The position numbers and the translations under genes were made by a program. Source: Nitrospira sp. (GTDB lineage: Bacteria; Nitrospirota; Nitrospiria; Nitrospirales; Nitrospiraceae). Taken from it: a DNA stretch of 64,000 bases. This document shows positions 41,344 through 53,105 of the stretch, piece by piece (within the stretch, counting starts at the first letter, position 1; each line of letters starts with the position of its first letter). The stretch lies in the NCBI GenBank assembly GCA_022843785.1, contig JALHMZ010000001.1, positions 19,516-83,515 of the forward strand, in the 5' to 3' direction. Below the pieces are notes generated by a model that was given only the letters and a program-made list of their open reading frames with translations, did no database searches and was not told the DNA's origin.

Positions 41344-42522
41344 TTACGCCGCCTTCCCCGTCAATCTCACAATCTTCTGCGCCGCTTCCCACAAATCGTT
41401 GGCCACTTCCAGCTTCAGGCCGGAGTCGGCCAGCAGTTTGCGGCCTTCTTCCGCATTCGTCCCTTGCAAGCGAACGACCAAGGGCACATTGATCTTCACT
41501 TCTTTGGCCGCTTCGATCACACCATGCGCGATCCGTTCGCAACGCACAATGCCGCCGAAGATGTTAATGAAGATACCTTTGACGTTGGGGTCTTTCAGCA
41601 AAATGCGAAACCCGGCCGCCACCGTCTCCTTCGTCGCCCCTCCGCCGACATCCAAGAAATTGGCCGGCTCGCTGCCGGCCAGCTTGATGACATCCATCGT
41701 CGCCATGGCGAGGCCCGCGCCGTTCACCATGCACCCGATATTGCCGTCGAGCTTGACATAGTTCAGATTGTTGGCTGTCGCCTCGATTTCCAGCGGCTCT
41801 TCCTCGTTCAGATCCCGCATCTTCTGGACGTCTTCATGCTTAAACAGCCCGTTGTCGTCGAACGATACCTTACCGTCCAATGCCACAACGGTCTTTTCTT
41901 TCGTGATGATGAGCGGATTGATCTCGACGAGCGCGCAGTTCTTTTCCATGAACAGGCGATACAGGTTGCCCAGCATCTTGGTGAAGGGACCCATCACCGC
42001 CGGTTCGAGATTCTGCAGACCGAGCGCGAACGCGATGTTTCGTCCGTTGTAGCCCTGGAATCCCACGGCGGGATCGATCGGTTCCTTGATGATCTTTTCC
42101 GGTGTGTGGGCGGCGACTTCCTCGATCTCCATCCCGCCCTCAGTGCTGGCGATAAAAATCGGCCAGCCGCTGTCGCGATCGACGAGGATCGAGAGATACA
42201 GTTCCTTGGCGATGTTCGCGCCTTCCTCCATCAACAGACGATGGACCGTGCGGCCTTTGGGGCCGGTCTGGTGCGTGACCAGCGTCTTGCCGATGAGTTC
42301 CTTGGCAAAACCGGCGACGGCGCTCTTATCTTTGGTGATCTTGACCCCGCCCGCCTTGCCGCGTCCGCCCGCATGGATCTGCGCCTTCACGACGAAGACC
42401 GGCGTGTTCAGTTCGTCGGCCCAGGCTGTCGCGGCCTCGGGAGAGGTGATCTCCTTTCCACGCGGCACCGGCACACCAAACTGGGCGAATAGAGACTTGG
42501 CCTGAAACTCATGCACGTTCAT
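41344..42522 (-). CDS. sucC: Succinyl-CoA synthetase, beta subunit (ADP/ATP-forming)
   Basis: A 392-residue ATP-grasp enzyme subunit. It opens MNVHEFQAKSLFAQFGVPVPRG, contains KAQIHAGGRGKAGGVK (nucleotide-binding), then LVEINPL, the GGAGLAMATMD region and FVNIFGGI-type IFINIFGGIVRCE near residue 318. The length equals the bacterial SucC norm. It lies in the rTCA run between FrdA and SucD. A GGAGC ribosome site precedes the ATG. Confidence 0.95.
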   Translation of the reverse strand: MNVHEFQAKSLFAQFGVPVPRGKEITSPEAATAWADELNTPVFVVKAQIHAGGRGKAGGVKITKDKSAVAGFAKELIGKTLVTHQTGPKGRTVHRLLMEEGANIAKELYLSILVDRDSGWPIFIASTEGGMEIEEVAAHTPEKIIKEPIDPAVGFQGYNGRNIAFALGLQNLEPAVMGPFTKMLGNLYRLFMEKNCALVEINPLIITKEKTVVALDGKVSFDDNGLFKHEDVQKMRDLNEEEPLEIEATANNLNYVKLDGNIGCMVNGAGLAMATMDVIKLAGSEPANFLDVGGGATKETVAAGFRILLKDPNVKGIFINIFGGIVRCERIAHGVIEAAKEVKINVPLVVRLQGTNAEEGRKLLADSGLKLEVANDLWEAAQKIVRLTGKAA

Positions 42523-42540
42523 TTTCGCTCCTTGCGTCGC

Positions 42541-42612
42541 TTCAGGACTGAGTAACGAGGACTGTGGACTGAGTTTCGATCTTCACGTCTCAGTCCTCAG
42601 CACTCAGCCCTC
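42541..42612. repeat. Stutter palindrome between frdA and sucC
   Basis: Iterated GGACTGAGTAACGAGGACTG and CTCAGTCCTCAGCACTCAGC words form imperfect complementary arms in the 94-base gap. Similar blocks are in the other rTCA gaps. Confidence 0.5.
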
Positions 42613-42616
42613 ATTA

Positions 42617-44200
42617 CTAGCTTACTTTCCTCGTATACGCCGGCAGGATCATCGGCGAGATGACACCGCTGACATTCCCGTGCTGCTTGGCTTCCGCCCG
42701 ATACCGTTGCAAATGTTTGAGCGTCAGCGCCCCTTGCTTCATCGATGCGGCGCGTGAGGCGGCAGTCAACCCGGACCGCTTTCCGAAGACCATCAAATCA
42801 AGCAACGAATTTCCCATCAACCGGTTGCGCCCGTGCAAGCCCCCTGACGCCTCGCCCGCCACGAAAAGATTCTTCACGTTCGTTTCCGAATTCGTATCGA
42901 TCTTCACTCCGCCGTTCTGGTAGTGCAACGTGGGATAGATGAGCACCGGGTCTTTGCTGATGTCGATACCGAACCGCTCGAACTGAAGCATCATCGCGGG
43001 AAAATGTTTCTCGACCGTCCCAGGCCCATGCTCGGCATCCAGCAGCGGCGTGTCCAGCCACACTCCCACCCGTCCCGACATGGTCCGGATACCACGGCCT
43101 TCTTCGCATTCGCGGATGATCGAGGACGACACGACATCGCGCGTGTCGAGTTCGTTCACAAACCGGTCGCCCTTCGCATTGACGAGATGGCCGCCCTCGG
43201 ACCTGATCCCTTCCGTGACCAACGCGCCGATCAATTGCTCCGGGTAGACCGCCCCTGAGGGATGGTATTGGAATGTGTCGATATGGGCCAACTTGGCTCC
43301 CATCCGGTAGCTCAGACACAGGCCGTCGCCCGTTGCACCATAGTGGTTACTGGTTGGAAACCCTTGAATGTGGAGCCGGCCGATGCCGCCGGTCGCCAGA
43401 ATGACCGTCTTGGCCGCGACAACGACATGCTGATGATTGTCCAGATCCTTGAAGATCGCCCCGGTGCAACGCCCTTCGTCGTCGCTGAGCAGCTCGATCG
43501 CTGCGGAAAACTCCAACAACTGGATCTTCTGATTGAGGACTTCATCCTTGAGCACCCGCATGATTTCCAGACCGGTGTAGTCTGAGCAGGTCAGCAGGCG
43601 GGGTTTCGAGCTGCCGCCGCCCTTTTTCACGTGCAAATTGCCGTCGGCCTGCCGATCGAACAGTACACCGAGACTGATCAGCCACTTGGCAATCGAAGGC
43701 CCCTCTTCGACCATGACCTTAAGCAGCTCATGGTCGTTCTGCATATGGCCGCCCTTAAGGGTGTCGAGGAAATGGGTGACCGGTGAATCTTCGGGCGCGA
43801 CGGAGATCTGCATTCCCCCTTGCGCCATCACGCTGTTGGAGTCGGCCAGCCGCAACTTGGTTGCCAGAATGACTTTGGCGCCTGCTCCATGCGCGTGCAA
43901 GGCCGCCGCACAACCGGCCCCGCCTCCGCCGATGACTAACACATCGGTGCGATGGTGCGGCGTGAGCTCGGCCCCATCCTGGATGGAACTGTCGCCCTCC
44001 AGCAGGGTCGCCAGCTCGATGACGGTCTTGTCCCCTTCATTGGGGCCGAATCGAATAGGCCGATAGGCGCTGGCGCGAAAGTCGGGATGATACTTGTGAA
44101 TCAGTTGATCGCGGTCGGCAGGATTAAACTTCGGAAATGTCTGTTTCCGCCTGGCATCTCGGGTCTTGTGTACGATTTGTTGGAGCGCGTGAATATCCAT
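42617..44200 (-). CDS. frdA: Fumarate reductase / succinate dehydrogenase flavoprotein subunit
   Basis: A 527-residue FAD subunit. The Rossmann loop VLVIGGGGAGCAAAL is near residue 88. At the place where membrane-bound FrdA/SdhA carry RSHT with the FAD-linking His, this protein reads ADSNSVMAQGG, so covalent flavinylation is unlikely. QYHPSG, EGIRSEGGHLVN, TRDVVSS and RNRLMGNSLLDLMVFGKRSG are the substrate and FAD motifs. The first ~75 residues are an N-terminal extension. It is followed by sucC. Reduction of fumarate to succinate is expected in the rTCA direction. Confidence 0.87.
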   Translation of the reverse strand: MDIHALQQIVHKTRDARRKQTFPKFNPADRDQLIHKYHPDFRASAYRPIRFGPNEGDKTVIELATLLEGDSSIQDGAELTPHHRTDVLVIGGGGAGCAAALHAHGAGAKVILATKLRLADSNSVMAQGGMQISVAPEDSPVTHFLDTLKGGHMQNDHELLKVMVEEGPSIAKWLISLGVLFDRQADGNLHVKKGGGSSKPRLLTCSDYTGLEIMRVLKDEVLNQKIQLLEFSAAIELLSDDEGRCTGAIFKDLDNHQHVVVAAKTVILATGGIGRLHIQGFPTSNHYGATGDGLCLSYRMGAKLAHIDTFQYHPSGAVYPEQLIGALVTEGIRSEGGHLVNAKGDRFVNELDTRDVVSSSIIRECEEGRGIRTMSGRVGVWLDTPLLDAEHGPGTVEKHFPAMMLQFERFGIDISKDPVLIYPTLHYQNGGVKIDTNSETNVKNLFVAGEASGGLHGRNRLMGNSLLDLMVFGKRSGLTAASRAASMKQGALTLKHLQRYRAEAKQHGNVSGVISPMILPAYTRKVS

Positions 44201-44297
44201 AGTCTTCCAGTCGCAAGTGGAAATGTCAGAAGGTCTTCAAGTCCTCTTGCACGGAGGCCGGCTTTATGACTTGATGACTTTGAGACTTTTTAACGTA

Positions 44298-45008
44298 CTA
44301 CTTCACCGTCGCGCAGTGTTCGGCCAGCTCTTTCTCATTCATCGCGAGAACCTTGCTCCAGTCGTCATTAAAACGACCGTCTTGGATTTCCTTGATACGC
44401 TGATCCAATCCAGCCGGTTTCTCCGTGAAATGCGCCCCTTGCGCGCGACTGACGTAGAGGGCCACGAGATTCGGCGCAATGTCCGCAATGCAGACCGGCG
44501 TACACATGCCGCACATCACACAGTCCATGAACATTTCCGACACGTTCTGAAAATCGCCGAAGACTGCCTTCCAGACCCCTTCACGCACATCGATCTTCTG
44601 CGGGCAGGCTTCCGTGCAGGCATTGCAATTCCGGCAGAGCGGGGCTTCCGGATACAGATTGAACAGATCCTGCTTGGGATCTTTGAGGGTTTGAATATCG
44701 TAGAGCGCCTTGCGCGCGGGAAACGGCGGCATCATCGTAAACGACATGCCATCCTGCACAGCGGTCTGGCAGGCCAGGCAGGTCCGCACCTTGGGATCGT
44801 CCTTGGTTCGATAATACGTGGCGCAGGCTCCACAGAACCCGCCCAGGCATCCGATGCCACGGACGACTTCCTGACCGGCATACCACATGGCCTTCACCAC
44901 CGTAATCCCCTCCGGCACCTCGTACTGCTTGCCGGAAATTTCGATCGTCACCATCCGATGCGTGAGCACCTCAGGCTGGTCGATGATATTGGTGTCTTCT
45001 TGAGCCAT
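44298..45008 (-). CDS. frdB: Fumarate reductase / succinate dehydrogenase iron-sulfur subunit
   Basis: A 236-residue protein. The start at 45008 (MAQEDTNIID) is preferred because GAAGGAACC precedes it. The [2Fe-2S] ligands are in GCLGGFCGACATYY and TCLAC; two 4Fe-type motifs follow, CRNCNACTEACP (about residue 127) and CVMCGMCTPVC (about 171). The N-terminal part resembles ferredoxin-fold SdhB. No membrane anchor gene (FrdC/D) is adjacent, so the complex may be soluble or use an anchor encoded elsewhere. Located 97 bases upstream of frdA. Confidence 0.9.
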   Translation of the reverse strand: MAQEDTNIIDQPEVLTHRMVTIEISGKQYEVPEGITVVKAMWYAGQEVVRGIGCLGGFCGACATYYRTKDDPKVRTCLACQTAVQDGMSFTMMPPFPARKALYDIQTLKDPKQDLFNLYPEAPLCRNCNACTEACPQKIDVREGVWKAVFGDFQNVSEMFMDCVMCGMCTPVCIADIAPNLVALYVSRAQGAHFTEKPAGLDQRIKEIQDGRFNDDWSKVLAMNEKELAEHCATVK

Positions 45009-45011
45009 GGT

Positions 45012-45082
45012 TCCTTCGTGAGGCGTGAGCGTAAGGCGCAAGGGGTCTCGATCAGAACCCCCTCACGCCTGACGCCTAACCT
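45012..45082. repeat. Stutter palindrome between icd and frdB
   Basis: GTGAGGCGTGAGCGTAAGGC and CCCCTCACGCCTGACGCCTA words face each other as imperfect arms in the 84-base gap between the icd stop and the frdB start. Confidence 0.5.
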
Positions 45083-45092
45083 CTAACGGACT

Positions 45093-47396
<2,304 letters not shown>

Positions 47397-47458
47397 CTAT
47401 TTCCGTCTGTTGCGGTCCGCCTAGATGGGAAACGCACTCCCATCCATCGTAACTCCCA

Positions 47459-47575
47459 CCATCACCGGCTTGCCGAGAGCCATATCTCTAGCCCCGTCAC
47501 GCTGATGCGGTCCTATTGCTCGATCTTCTCGTCATCCTCCGTATTGTCGAAAGACGCCGCCAAGATCCTCGTTCA
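47459..47575 (-). pseudogene. Relic of a second aconitase 3' end
   Basis: Translated on the minus strand this gap reads RILAASFDNTEDDEKIEQ, a TAG stop, then DRISVTGLE. It aligns without gaps with GILALTFAEPKDYEKVEQ...DRISVTGLG of the intact aconitase (about 47705-47815). The nucleotide string CCCCGTCACGCTGATGCGGT is identical in both. Only about 110 bases survive. Confidence 0.75.
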
Positions 47576-47583
47576 TTGAAGCG

Positions 47584-49830
47584 TCAGTTCAACGCATTGA
47601 GCGCCGAGCCGGCCTTGAACCACGCAATCTGTTGCTCCGTCATGCTGTGATTCGCCTGGATGGTGAGCGCCTGGCCATCCGCCTTGTGAATAATCACCTG
47701 CACCGATTTGCCGGGCGCCAGACTCCCTAGCCCCGTCACGCTGATGCGGTCCTGCTGCTCGACCTTCTCATAATCCTTCGGTTCTGCGAAGGTCAACGCC
47801 AAGATCCCTTGTTTCTTGAGATTGGTTTCATGAATGCGCGCGAAGCTCTTGGTGATCACGACGCGCACGTTCAAAAAGCGGGGCGACATCGCCGCATGTT
47901 CGCGGCTGCTACCCTCACCGTAGTTTTCGTCACCGATCACGATCGAACCGATCCCCTTCGCCTTGTAGGCACGGGCGATCTGCGCGATGGTCAGATTCGA
48001 CTCGCCGGTCAGCACATTGGTCCCCTTGCCCGGTTCGGAGGCAAAGGCGCTGTTCGCCCCGAGAAACATGTTGTCGCTGATCTTATCCAAGTGGCCGCGG
48101 AACTTGAGCCAGGGACCGGCAGGGGAAATATGATCGGTCGTGGTCTTGCCCTTGGTCTTGATCAGAAGCGGAAGCTTCTCGAAGTCCTTCCCGTCCCAAC
48201 GGGGGAACGGCTGCAAGAGCTGCAATCGCTCGCTGGTCGGAGGAATATCGACGGTCAAGCCGTCGCCGTTTTCGGCCGGCGCCACAAAGCCTTCTTCACC
48301 CGTGGCAAATCCTTTGGACGGCAATTCTTCGCCCACCGGGGCTTGGAGTTTGAATTCCTTTCCGTCGGCCCCTTTGAGCGTCTGATTCACCGGATCGAAG
48401 CCAAGGTCGCCCGTAATCGCATAGGCCGTCACAACTTCCGGACTCGCCAAAAACGAGAGTGTTTCGTTAATGCCGTCGTTCCGTCCTGGAAAGTTACGAT
48501 TGAAGGAGCTGACGATTGAATCCGCCTTGCCCTTCACACCGTCGGCTCGTTTCCACTGCCCGATGCATGGGCCGCAGGAATTCGAGAGCACCGTACCACC
48601 CAGCTGCTCGAACGTGTCCAGGAAGCCATCGCGCTTCATGGTGTGGTAGATGCGCTCGGAGCCCGGCGAGACCAGGAACGAGGCCTTCGCCTTCAAACCG
48701 GCCTTCAACGCCTGTTGGGCGATATGGGCCGAGCGGCTGATGTCTTCGTAGGATGAATTCGTACAGCTGCCGATCAAGGCCGCCTTTAATTCAACCGGAT
48801 AGCCCTTCTCCTTGGCTTCCGCCTTCAATTTCGAAATTGGCCGGGCCAAATCCGGGGTGTGCGGCCCGACAACATGCGGCTCCAGCGTCGATAAATCGAC
48901 TTCGACGATCTGATCGTAATACTTCTCCGGCGATTGTGAGACTTCCGGATCGGCGACAAGCAACGCTTTGTTCGCTGACGCAAGATTCGCCAGATCCGAC
49001 CGGTCCGTAATGTTCATGTACGCGACCATCTTCTGATCGAAGGGGAAGACGGAGGTCGTTGCGCCCAACTCCGCGCCCATATTACAGATGGTGCCCTTGC
49101 CGGTTGCGCTGATCGTTTCGGCGCCGGGCCCGAAGTATTCGACGATCTTGTTCGTCCCGCCCTTGACCGTCAGCAGGCCGCAGAGATAGAGGATCACGTC
49201 TTTGGCCGACGCCCAGCCGCTCAACTTTCCGGTGAGGCGCACTCCGATCAATTTCGGATGGAGGACTTCCCAGGGCAACCCTGCCATCACTTCACCCGCA
49301 TCGGCCCCGCCGACGCCGATCGCCAAGCCTCCCAATCCACCGCCGTTCGGCGTGTGCGAATCGGTGCCGATGATCAAGGAGCCGGGAAACGCATAATTTT
49401 CAAGCACGACTTGATGAATGATCCCGGCGCCGGGCTTCCAGAAGCCGATGCCGTACTTTTTCCCGGCAGAGGCGAGGAAATTGTAGACTTCCCGGTTCTC
49501 ATCCATCGCGCGCAGCAGGTCTTTTTCAGACCCCATCTCGGCGCGGATCAGGTGATCGCAGTGGATCGTGCTGGGCACGGCAGTTTGCTTCTTATTGGCC
49601 TGCATAAACTGCAACACGGCCATCTGCGCCGTCGCATCCTGCATCGCCACACGATCCGGACGCAGAGCCAGCATCGCCTTGCCGCGCTCCCAGGTCTGGG
49701 TGTCAAAATTGTCGGCGTGCGAAACGAGAATCTTTTCCGCCAGCGTCAGTGGACGGCCGAATTTTGCTCTGGCCTTGGCACAGGCATCCGGCATCTTCAC
49801 ATACAGTTTCTTGGCTAGATCCATGGACAT
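47584..49830 (-). CDS. acn: Aconitate hydratase (mitochondrial-type)
   Basis: A 748-residue 4Fe-4S enzyme interconverting citrate and isocitrate. Cluster ligand motifs are GSCTNSSYEDI (first Cys, about residue 355) and SNSCGPCIGQW (two Cys, about 420). HCDHLIRAEMG and DSHTPNGGGLGGLAIGVGG are substrate motifs, and the swivelling C-terminal domain carries DHISPAGPW and GSSREHAAMSPR. Its length and motifs match the mitochondrial type and not AcnA or AcnB. It lies directly downstream of aclA, whose product ATP-citrate lyase it feeds with citrate in the reverse cycle direction. Confidence 0.93.
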   Translation of the reverse strand: MSMDLAKKLYVKMPDACAKARAKFGRPLTLAEKILVSHADNFDTQTWERGKAMLALRPDRVAMQDATAQMAVLQFMQANKKQTAVPSTIHCDHLIRAEMGSEKDLLRAMDENREVYNFLASAGKKYGIGFWKPGAGIIHQVVLENYAFPGSLIIGTDSHTPNGGGLGGLAIGVGGADAGEVMAGLPWEVLHPKLIGVRLTGKLSGWASAKDVILYLCGLLTVKGGTNKIVEYFGPGAETISATGKGTICNMGAELGATTSVFPFDQKMVAYMNITDRSDLANLASANKALLVADPEVSQSPEKYYDQIVEVDLSTLEPHVVGPHTPDLARPISKLKAEAKEKGYPVELKAALIGSCTNSSYEDISRSAHIAQQALKAGLKAKASFLVSPGSERIYHTMKRDGFLDTFEQLGGTVLSNSCGPCIGQWKRADGVKGKADSIVSSFNRNFPGRNDGINETLSFLASPEVVTAYAITGDLGFDPVNQTLKGADGKEFKLQAPVGEELPSKGFATGEEGFVAPAENGDGLTVDIPPTSERLQLLQPFPRWDGKDFEKLPLLIKTKGKTTTDHISPAGPWLKFRGHLDKISDNMFLGANSAFASEPGKGTNVLTGESNLTIAQIARAYKAKGIGSIVIGDENYGEGSSREHAAMSPRFLNVRVVITKSFARIHETNLKKQGILALTFAEPKDYEKVEQQDRISVTGLGSLAPGKSVQVIIHKADGQALTIQANHSMTEQQIAWFKAGSALNALN

Positions 49831-49845
49831 GATTGAACCCTCAGC

Positions 49846-49919
49846 TATTAGTTTTTAGTTTCGAGTGCTTTGCCTTAAGTTTCCGGCCAACTCAACACTG
49901 AGAACTCGCAACTCACAAC
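49846..49919. repeat. Stutter words between aclA and acn
   Basis: The 90-base gap holds TAGTTTTTAGTTTCGAGTGC and ACTCAACACTGAGAACTCGC type iterations, partly self-complementary. Confidence 0.4.
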
Positions 49920-49920
49920 C

Positions 49921-51741
49921 TTATTTTAGAGGCGGAACTTCCCGTCTCTTGGGCGCCGCGTAATTGACCAAATAATCGAACAACCGGATCAGGCGGCTCT
50001 CTTGGCGCTTCTGATCGACCCAGTGGCCGATCAATCCGATCGTGCGCGACAGGATGAAGAACCCATTCAAACTATCGACCGGGAAGCCAAGATCCACCAG
50101 CACAGCGGCCATCGTGCCGTCCACGTTCAGGATCAGATTGTCCTTTTTCGCCGCCGTCACCTGTTCGACTTGCAGGGCGAAGTCGAGGCAGGGCGTTTTC
50201 ATATTCAAGCTCTTCACGTAGCCCACAAGTTCCTTCACCCGCTTATCCGGGTTGCGCAGGCTCTTGACGCGGTGACCGATACCGGGGACCGGCCCGTGAT
50301 TCTTCTTCATATAGACTAAGAAGTCGTCCACCGACAACTTATTGTCTACGGCATACTTAAAGAACCGTCCGGCATCAGTAACAGCGCCGCCGAAACGAGG
50401 ACCGATCATAATGAGCCCCGCTGCGACCGATTGGGACATGCCAATCCCTGCGCAGGCTGCGATGATCGTTCCCAAGGCTCCGCTGACGCAAGGACCATGG
50501 TCGGCGGAGAGCATCATAATGCGCTTGATGATTTCCGCTTCCTGTTTGGAGATCAGCCGCTTGTCCCACAGGAGTCCCACTACATGGGGAATCTCATAGC
50601 CTTTATTGATAAGCTCTGAAGCCGGGTACCCGTCGTAACAGGGTTCGTCGCCGCGGTCGTCGCTGATGGTGGTGCGGATCAGCGGCGCGACCATGACCTC
50701 ATCGGCCTTCATCGCCTCTTCAACCGTCCTCGGCAACTTCGGCAGCGACACCGGCTCAACCGGCTCTTTGACCAGGCCGGACTTCAACATCTCTTGATAG
50801 GCTTCCTTGATCGCGGGACCTAGCGCGCCGAACGTCGCCGGCACAATCGCGCCGGACTTCTTGAGGGCATCCGACTTCGCGCGGGCCGAGCCTTCTCCCT
50901 TCATGCCTTCCTTCGCGCCTGCATGGCCGAACTTCATCCCCTTCGGCAAACTCTCCTGACAGAAACCGGAGACGACCGCCATCAACTTGACTCGCCGTTT
51001 CTTGGCGCCGTACCACTCCGCGGCACGTTCTTCGAGATCACCGCCCATTTCGCCGACGATGACCACCGCCTTCGTTTGCGGATCGTTCTCGAACATTTCG
51101 AGATAGCTGACATAATCGGTGCCGGGAAAGGCATCGCCGCCGATACCGATCGCCGTCGTGATCCCGTCGGCAAACTGCGAGCAGATCCAGATGATCTCGT
51201 TGGAGAGACCGCCGGATTTCGTAATGACGCCAAAAGAACCTTCCCGATAGAGCTTGGAGAGAACCAGGTTGTCGAATGCGCCGCCGATCACACCCAACCG
51301 GCACGCGCCGGCGGACACAATACCGATGGACGACGGGCCGTTGAAGACTTTGCCGAGTTTGCGCGCATGGGCGCCGAGGATCTTGGCGTCTTTTTCCGGC
51401 ACACCCTCGGTGATCATTGAGACGACCTTAATGTGGGGATCATCGAGGGCTTCCATCCCGCCCTTCATCGCCCGGTCTGCGCCGATATAGACAAGACTGG
51501 TATTGATGGCCGGATGGTTCTTTGTGGCCTCGGCAATGGTCTTATAAATAGGTATGGCGATCAGCCCGCTGCCGTAGGGGACCTCGTTGGTCTTGCCGGC
51601 GTCGGGCGGATAGACGAACGCTTCAACGGTAAGTGGACGCTTGATCAGGTAGCAGAATTCCGCCATGCGGCGCGCGGCATTGACACCGGCCTGCCCGCCC
51701 TGAATCACAACGCGGGTGTCTTTAGTGGCCAAAATACTCAT
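49921..51741 (-). CDS. aclA: ATP-citrate lyase, alpha (large) subunit
   Basis: A 606-residue subunit. The N-terminal ~300 residues resemble succinyl-CoA synthetase alpha (CoA-binding, VVIQGGQAGVNAARR; phospho-His in GMKFGHAGAKEG about residue 273). The C-terminal half is the citrate synthase-like lyase domain (LSADHGPCVSGALGTI, IGPRFGGAVTDAGRFF, VPGIGHRVKS). With AclB it cleaves citrate to acetyl-CoA and oxaloacetate at the expense of ATP, the key reaction of the reductive TCA cycle. It lies 90 bases downstream of aclB. Confidence 0.95.
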   Translation of the reverse strand: MSILATKDTRVVIQGGQAGVNAARRMAEFCYLIKRPLTVEAFVYPPDAGKTNEVPYGSGLIAIPIYKTIAEATKNHPAINTSLVYIGADRAMKGGMEALDDPHIKVVSMITEGVPEKDAKILGAHARKLGKVFNGPSSIGIVSAGACRLGVIGGAFDNLVLSKLYREGSFGVITKSGGLSNEIIWICSQFADGITTAIGIGGDAFPGTDYVSYLEMFENDPQTKAVVIVGEMGGDLEERAAEWYGAKKRRVKLMAVVSGFCQESLPKGMKFGHAGAKEGMKGEGSARAKSDALKKSGAIVPATFGALGPAIKEAYQEMLKSGLVKEPVEPVSLPKLPRTVEEAMKADEVMVAPLIRTTISDDRGDEPCYDGYPASELINKGYEIPHVVGLLWDKRLISKQEAEIIKRIMMLSADHGPCVSGALGTIIAACAGIGMSQSVAAGLIMIGPRFGGAVTDAGRFFKYAVDNKLSVDDFLVYMKKNHGPVPGIGHRVKSLRNPDKRVKELVGYVKSLNMKTPCLDFALQVEQVTAAKKDNLILNVDGTMAAVLVDLGFPVDSLNGFFILSRTIGLIGHWVDQKRQESRLIRLFDYLVNYAAPKRREVPPLK

Positions 51742-51756
51742 CGGAATCTCCTCTTT

Positions 51757-51831
51757 CCCTTCAGGACTGAGCGCTGAGAACTACGGGCCGAGAGAAGCCC
51801 CTCTCACTCAGTCCCTAGCCCTGAGTCCTCG
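51757..51831. repeat. Stutter palindrome between aclB and aclA
   Basis: TTCAGGACTGAGCGCTGAGA and CTCACTCAGTCCCTAGCCCT / GAGTCCT words form imperfect arms filling most of the 90-base gap. Confidence 0.5.
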
Positions 51832-53031
51832 TTACTGTTTTTGAAGCGCTTTATCGACAATATCCGTCAGCGGTGTGTTGCGGTCGAAGACGTTGATATC
51901 GAAGCCCTCGTCCTTCAAGGCACGCATCGCATCAAGCCCTTCCTTCTCACGGGGACCGCCTCGGCGCACCCAAATTTTGACATCCTTCATCTTGCCGTCG
52001 GCCTTGGCCTTGCGGAACCCGTTGATAATGCCGCCGAAGGTCTTCTTCACATCCGTAAAGTTGGCGATGGCGCCGCCGACGATGATGTTCTTGATGCCGG
52101 GCAAGGAGCAGACTTTTTCAGTGAGGACCTCGACAGCCCAATCAGGCGGATCGCCGGAATACTCGGCATAATTCGCCAACTTGCCGCCTCGCGCGACCAC
52201 GGCGTCGGAATAATACACGCTCGCCCCGCCGCCGGCCGGAAGCATGGCCGTATCCCCGCCTGGGATTTCGATGAACTTGACCGACCCCTTGATCTTGGAA
52301 TCGACCGCCATCACTTCCATTTCGTTTTTCGAGTAGGCCCGACCGAACTCCGCGGCAAACTGGAAATTCCAATCCGGGTGGCGGAACTTGGCGTCGCCGT
52401 CAAGCAACGTCACGGCATCAAGGGCAACCAATTCGCCATCGCTCTCGCGGGTGACAACCGGGTTCACTTCGAGGTACTGCGCATCCTCGCTGTCAAAACA
52501 GGTGAACATCTTGCCGGCAAAGTCCGTCATCTTCTTGGCAAGCGGCCCGGTAAAGCCCGCCTCCTTCACGACCTTTTCCAAGGCTTCCGGCGACGGCTGC
52601 TGCCCGATCTCCAGCGTCAATCGCTTGACCCGATCCCAGTTCGACTCCACTTCGATCCCGCCGCAATTGGCGACGAGGATTTCACTGCCCTCGCGGGTGG
52701 ATTTCACCGCACAATAATATTCTTCTTTGTGGGCGATCATTTCGGAAATGATGACTTGCGTCACCGTGATACTGCCGACCTGGCGGCCGATCATCTCCTT
52801 CGTCGCGGCAATCGCGCCGTTCAGATCCAACCCGACCTTGACCAGTCCGAGCTTGAACCGTGAGCCCAGCGCTTCATGCGCTTTCGCCACAAGCTTGGAC
52901 TGCTTCAACCACTCATTGGCCTGCCCAAGTTTGGTGAGTTCATCTGCGGAGGTGACGACGACATAATTGGGAACGTGGATGCCCCACTTTTTCATCAGCC
53001 CCATTCCGGGACCTTCCAACACCTTAGCCAT
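51832..53031 (-). CDS. aclB: ATP-citrate lyase, beta (small) subunit
   Basis: A 399-residue ATP-grasp subunit. The start at 53031 (MAKVLEGPGMGLMKKWGIHVPNY) is preferred to an upstream TTG because GAAGGAG is well spaced. Family blocks: KLVAKAHEALGSRFKLGLVK, YLEVNPVV (acidic metal site), PGGDTAMLPAGGGASVYYSDA and the C-terminal IWVRRGGPREKEGLDAMRAL. It is the first gene of the rTCA run, with a probable promoter 46-74 bases upstream. Two-subunit ACL is typical of autotrophic rTCA bacteria such as Nitrospira and Chlorobi. Confidence 0.95.
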   Translation of the reverse strand: MAKVLEGPGMGLMKKWGIHVPNYVVVTSADELTKLGQANEWLKQSKLVAKAHEALGSRFKLGLVKVGLDLNGAIAATKEMIGRQVGSITVTQVIISEMIAHKEEYYCAVKSTREGSEILVANCGGIEVESNWDRVKRLTLEIGQQPSPEALEKVVKEAGFTGPLAKKMTDFAGKMFTCFDSEDAQYLEVNPVVTRESDGELVALDAVTLLDGDAKFRHPDWNFQFAAEFGRAYSKNEMEVMAVDSKIKGSVKFIEIPGGDTAMLPAGGGASVYYSDAVVARGGKLANYAEYSGDPPDWAVEVLTEKVCSLPGIKNIIVGGAIANFTDVKKTFGGIINGFRKAKADGKMKDVKIWVRRGGPREKEGLDAMRALKDEGFDINVFDRNTPLTDIVDKALQKQ

Positions 53032-53076
53032 GACTCGCTCCTTCAAAAGTGTGAACGCTGTTGCAAGGGGAGCAGG

Positions 53077-53105
53077 ATTGTAGCGAAATCATTCCCATGA
53101 CTCAA
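53077..53105 (-). promoter_or_regulatory. Promoter of the rTCA run (aclB-sucD)
   Basis: Read on the minus strand: TTGAGT (53100-53105), 17-base spacer, TACAAT (53077-53082), about 46 bases ahead of the aclB ATG. The surrounding gap 53047-53360 shows no gene. A second AT-rich TATATAG lies further upstream near 53182 without a good -35. Confidence 0.5.
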
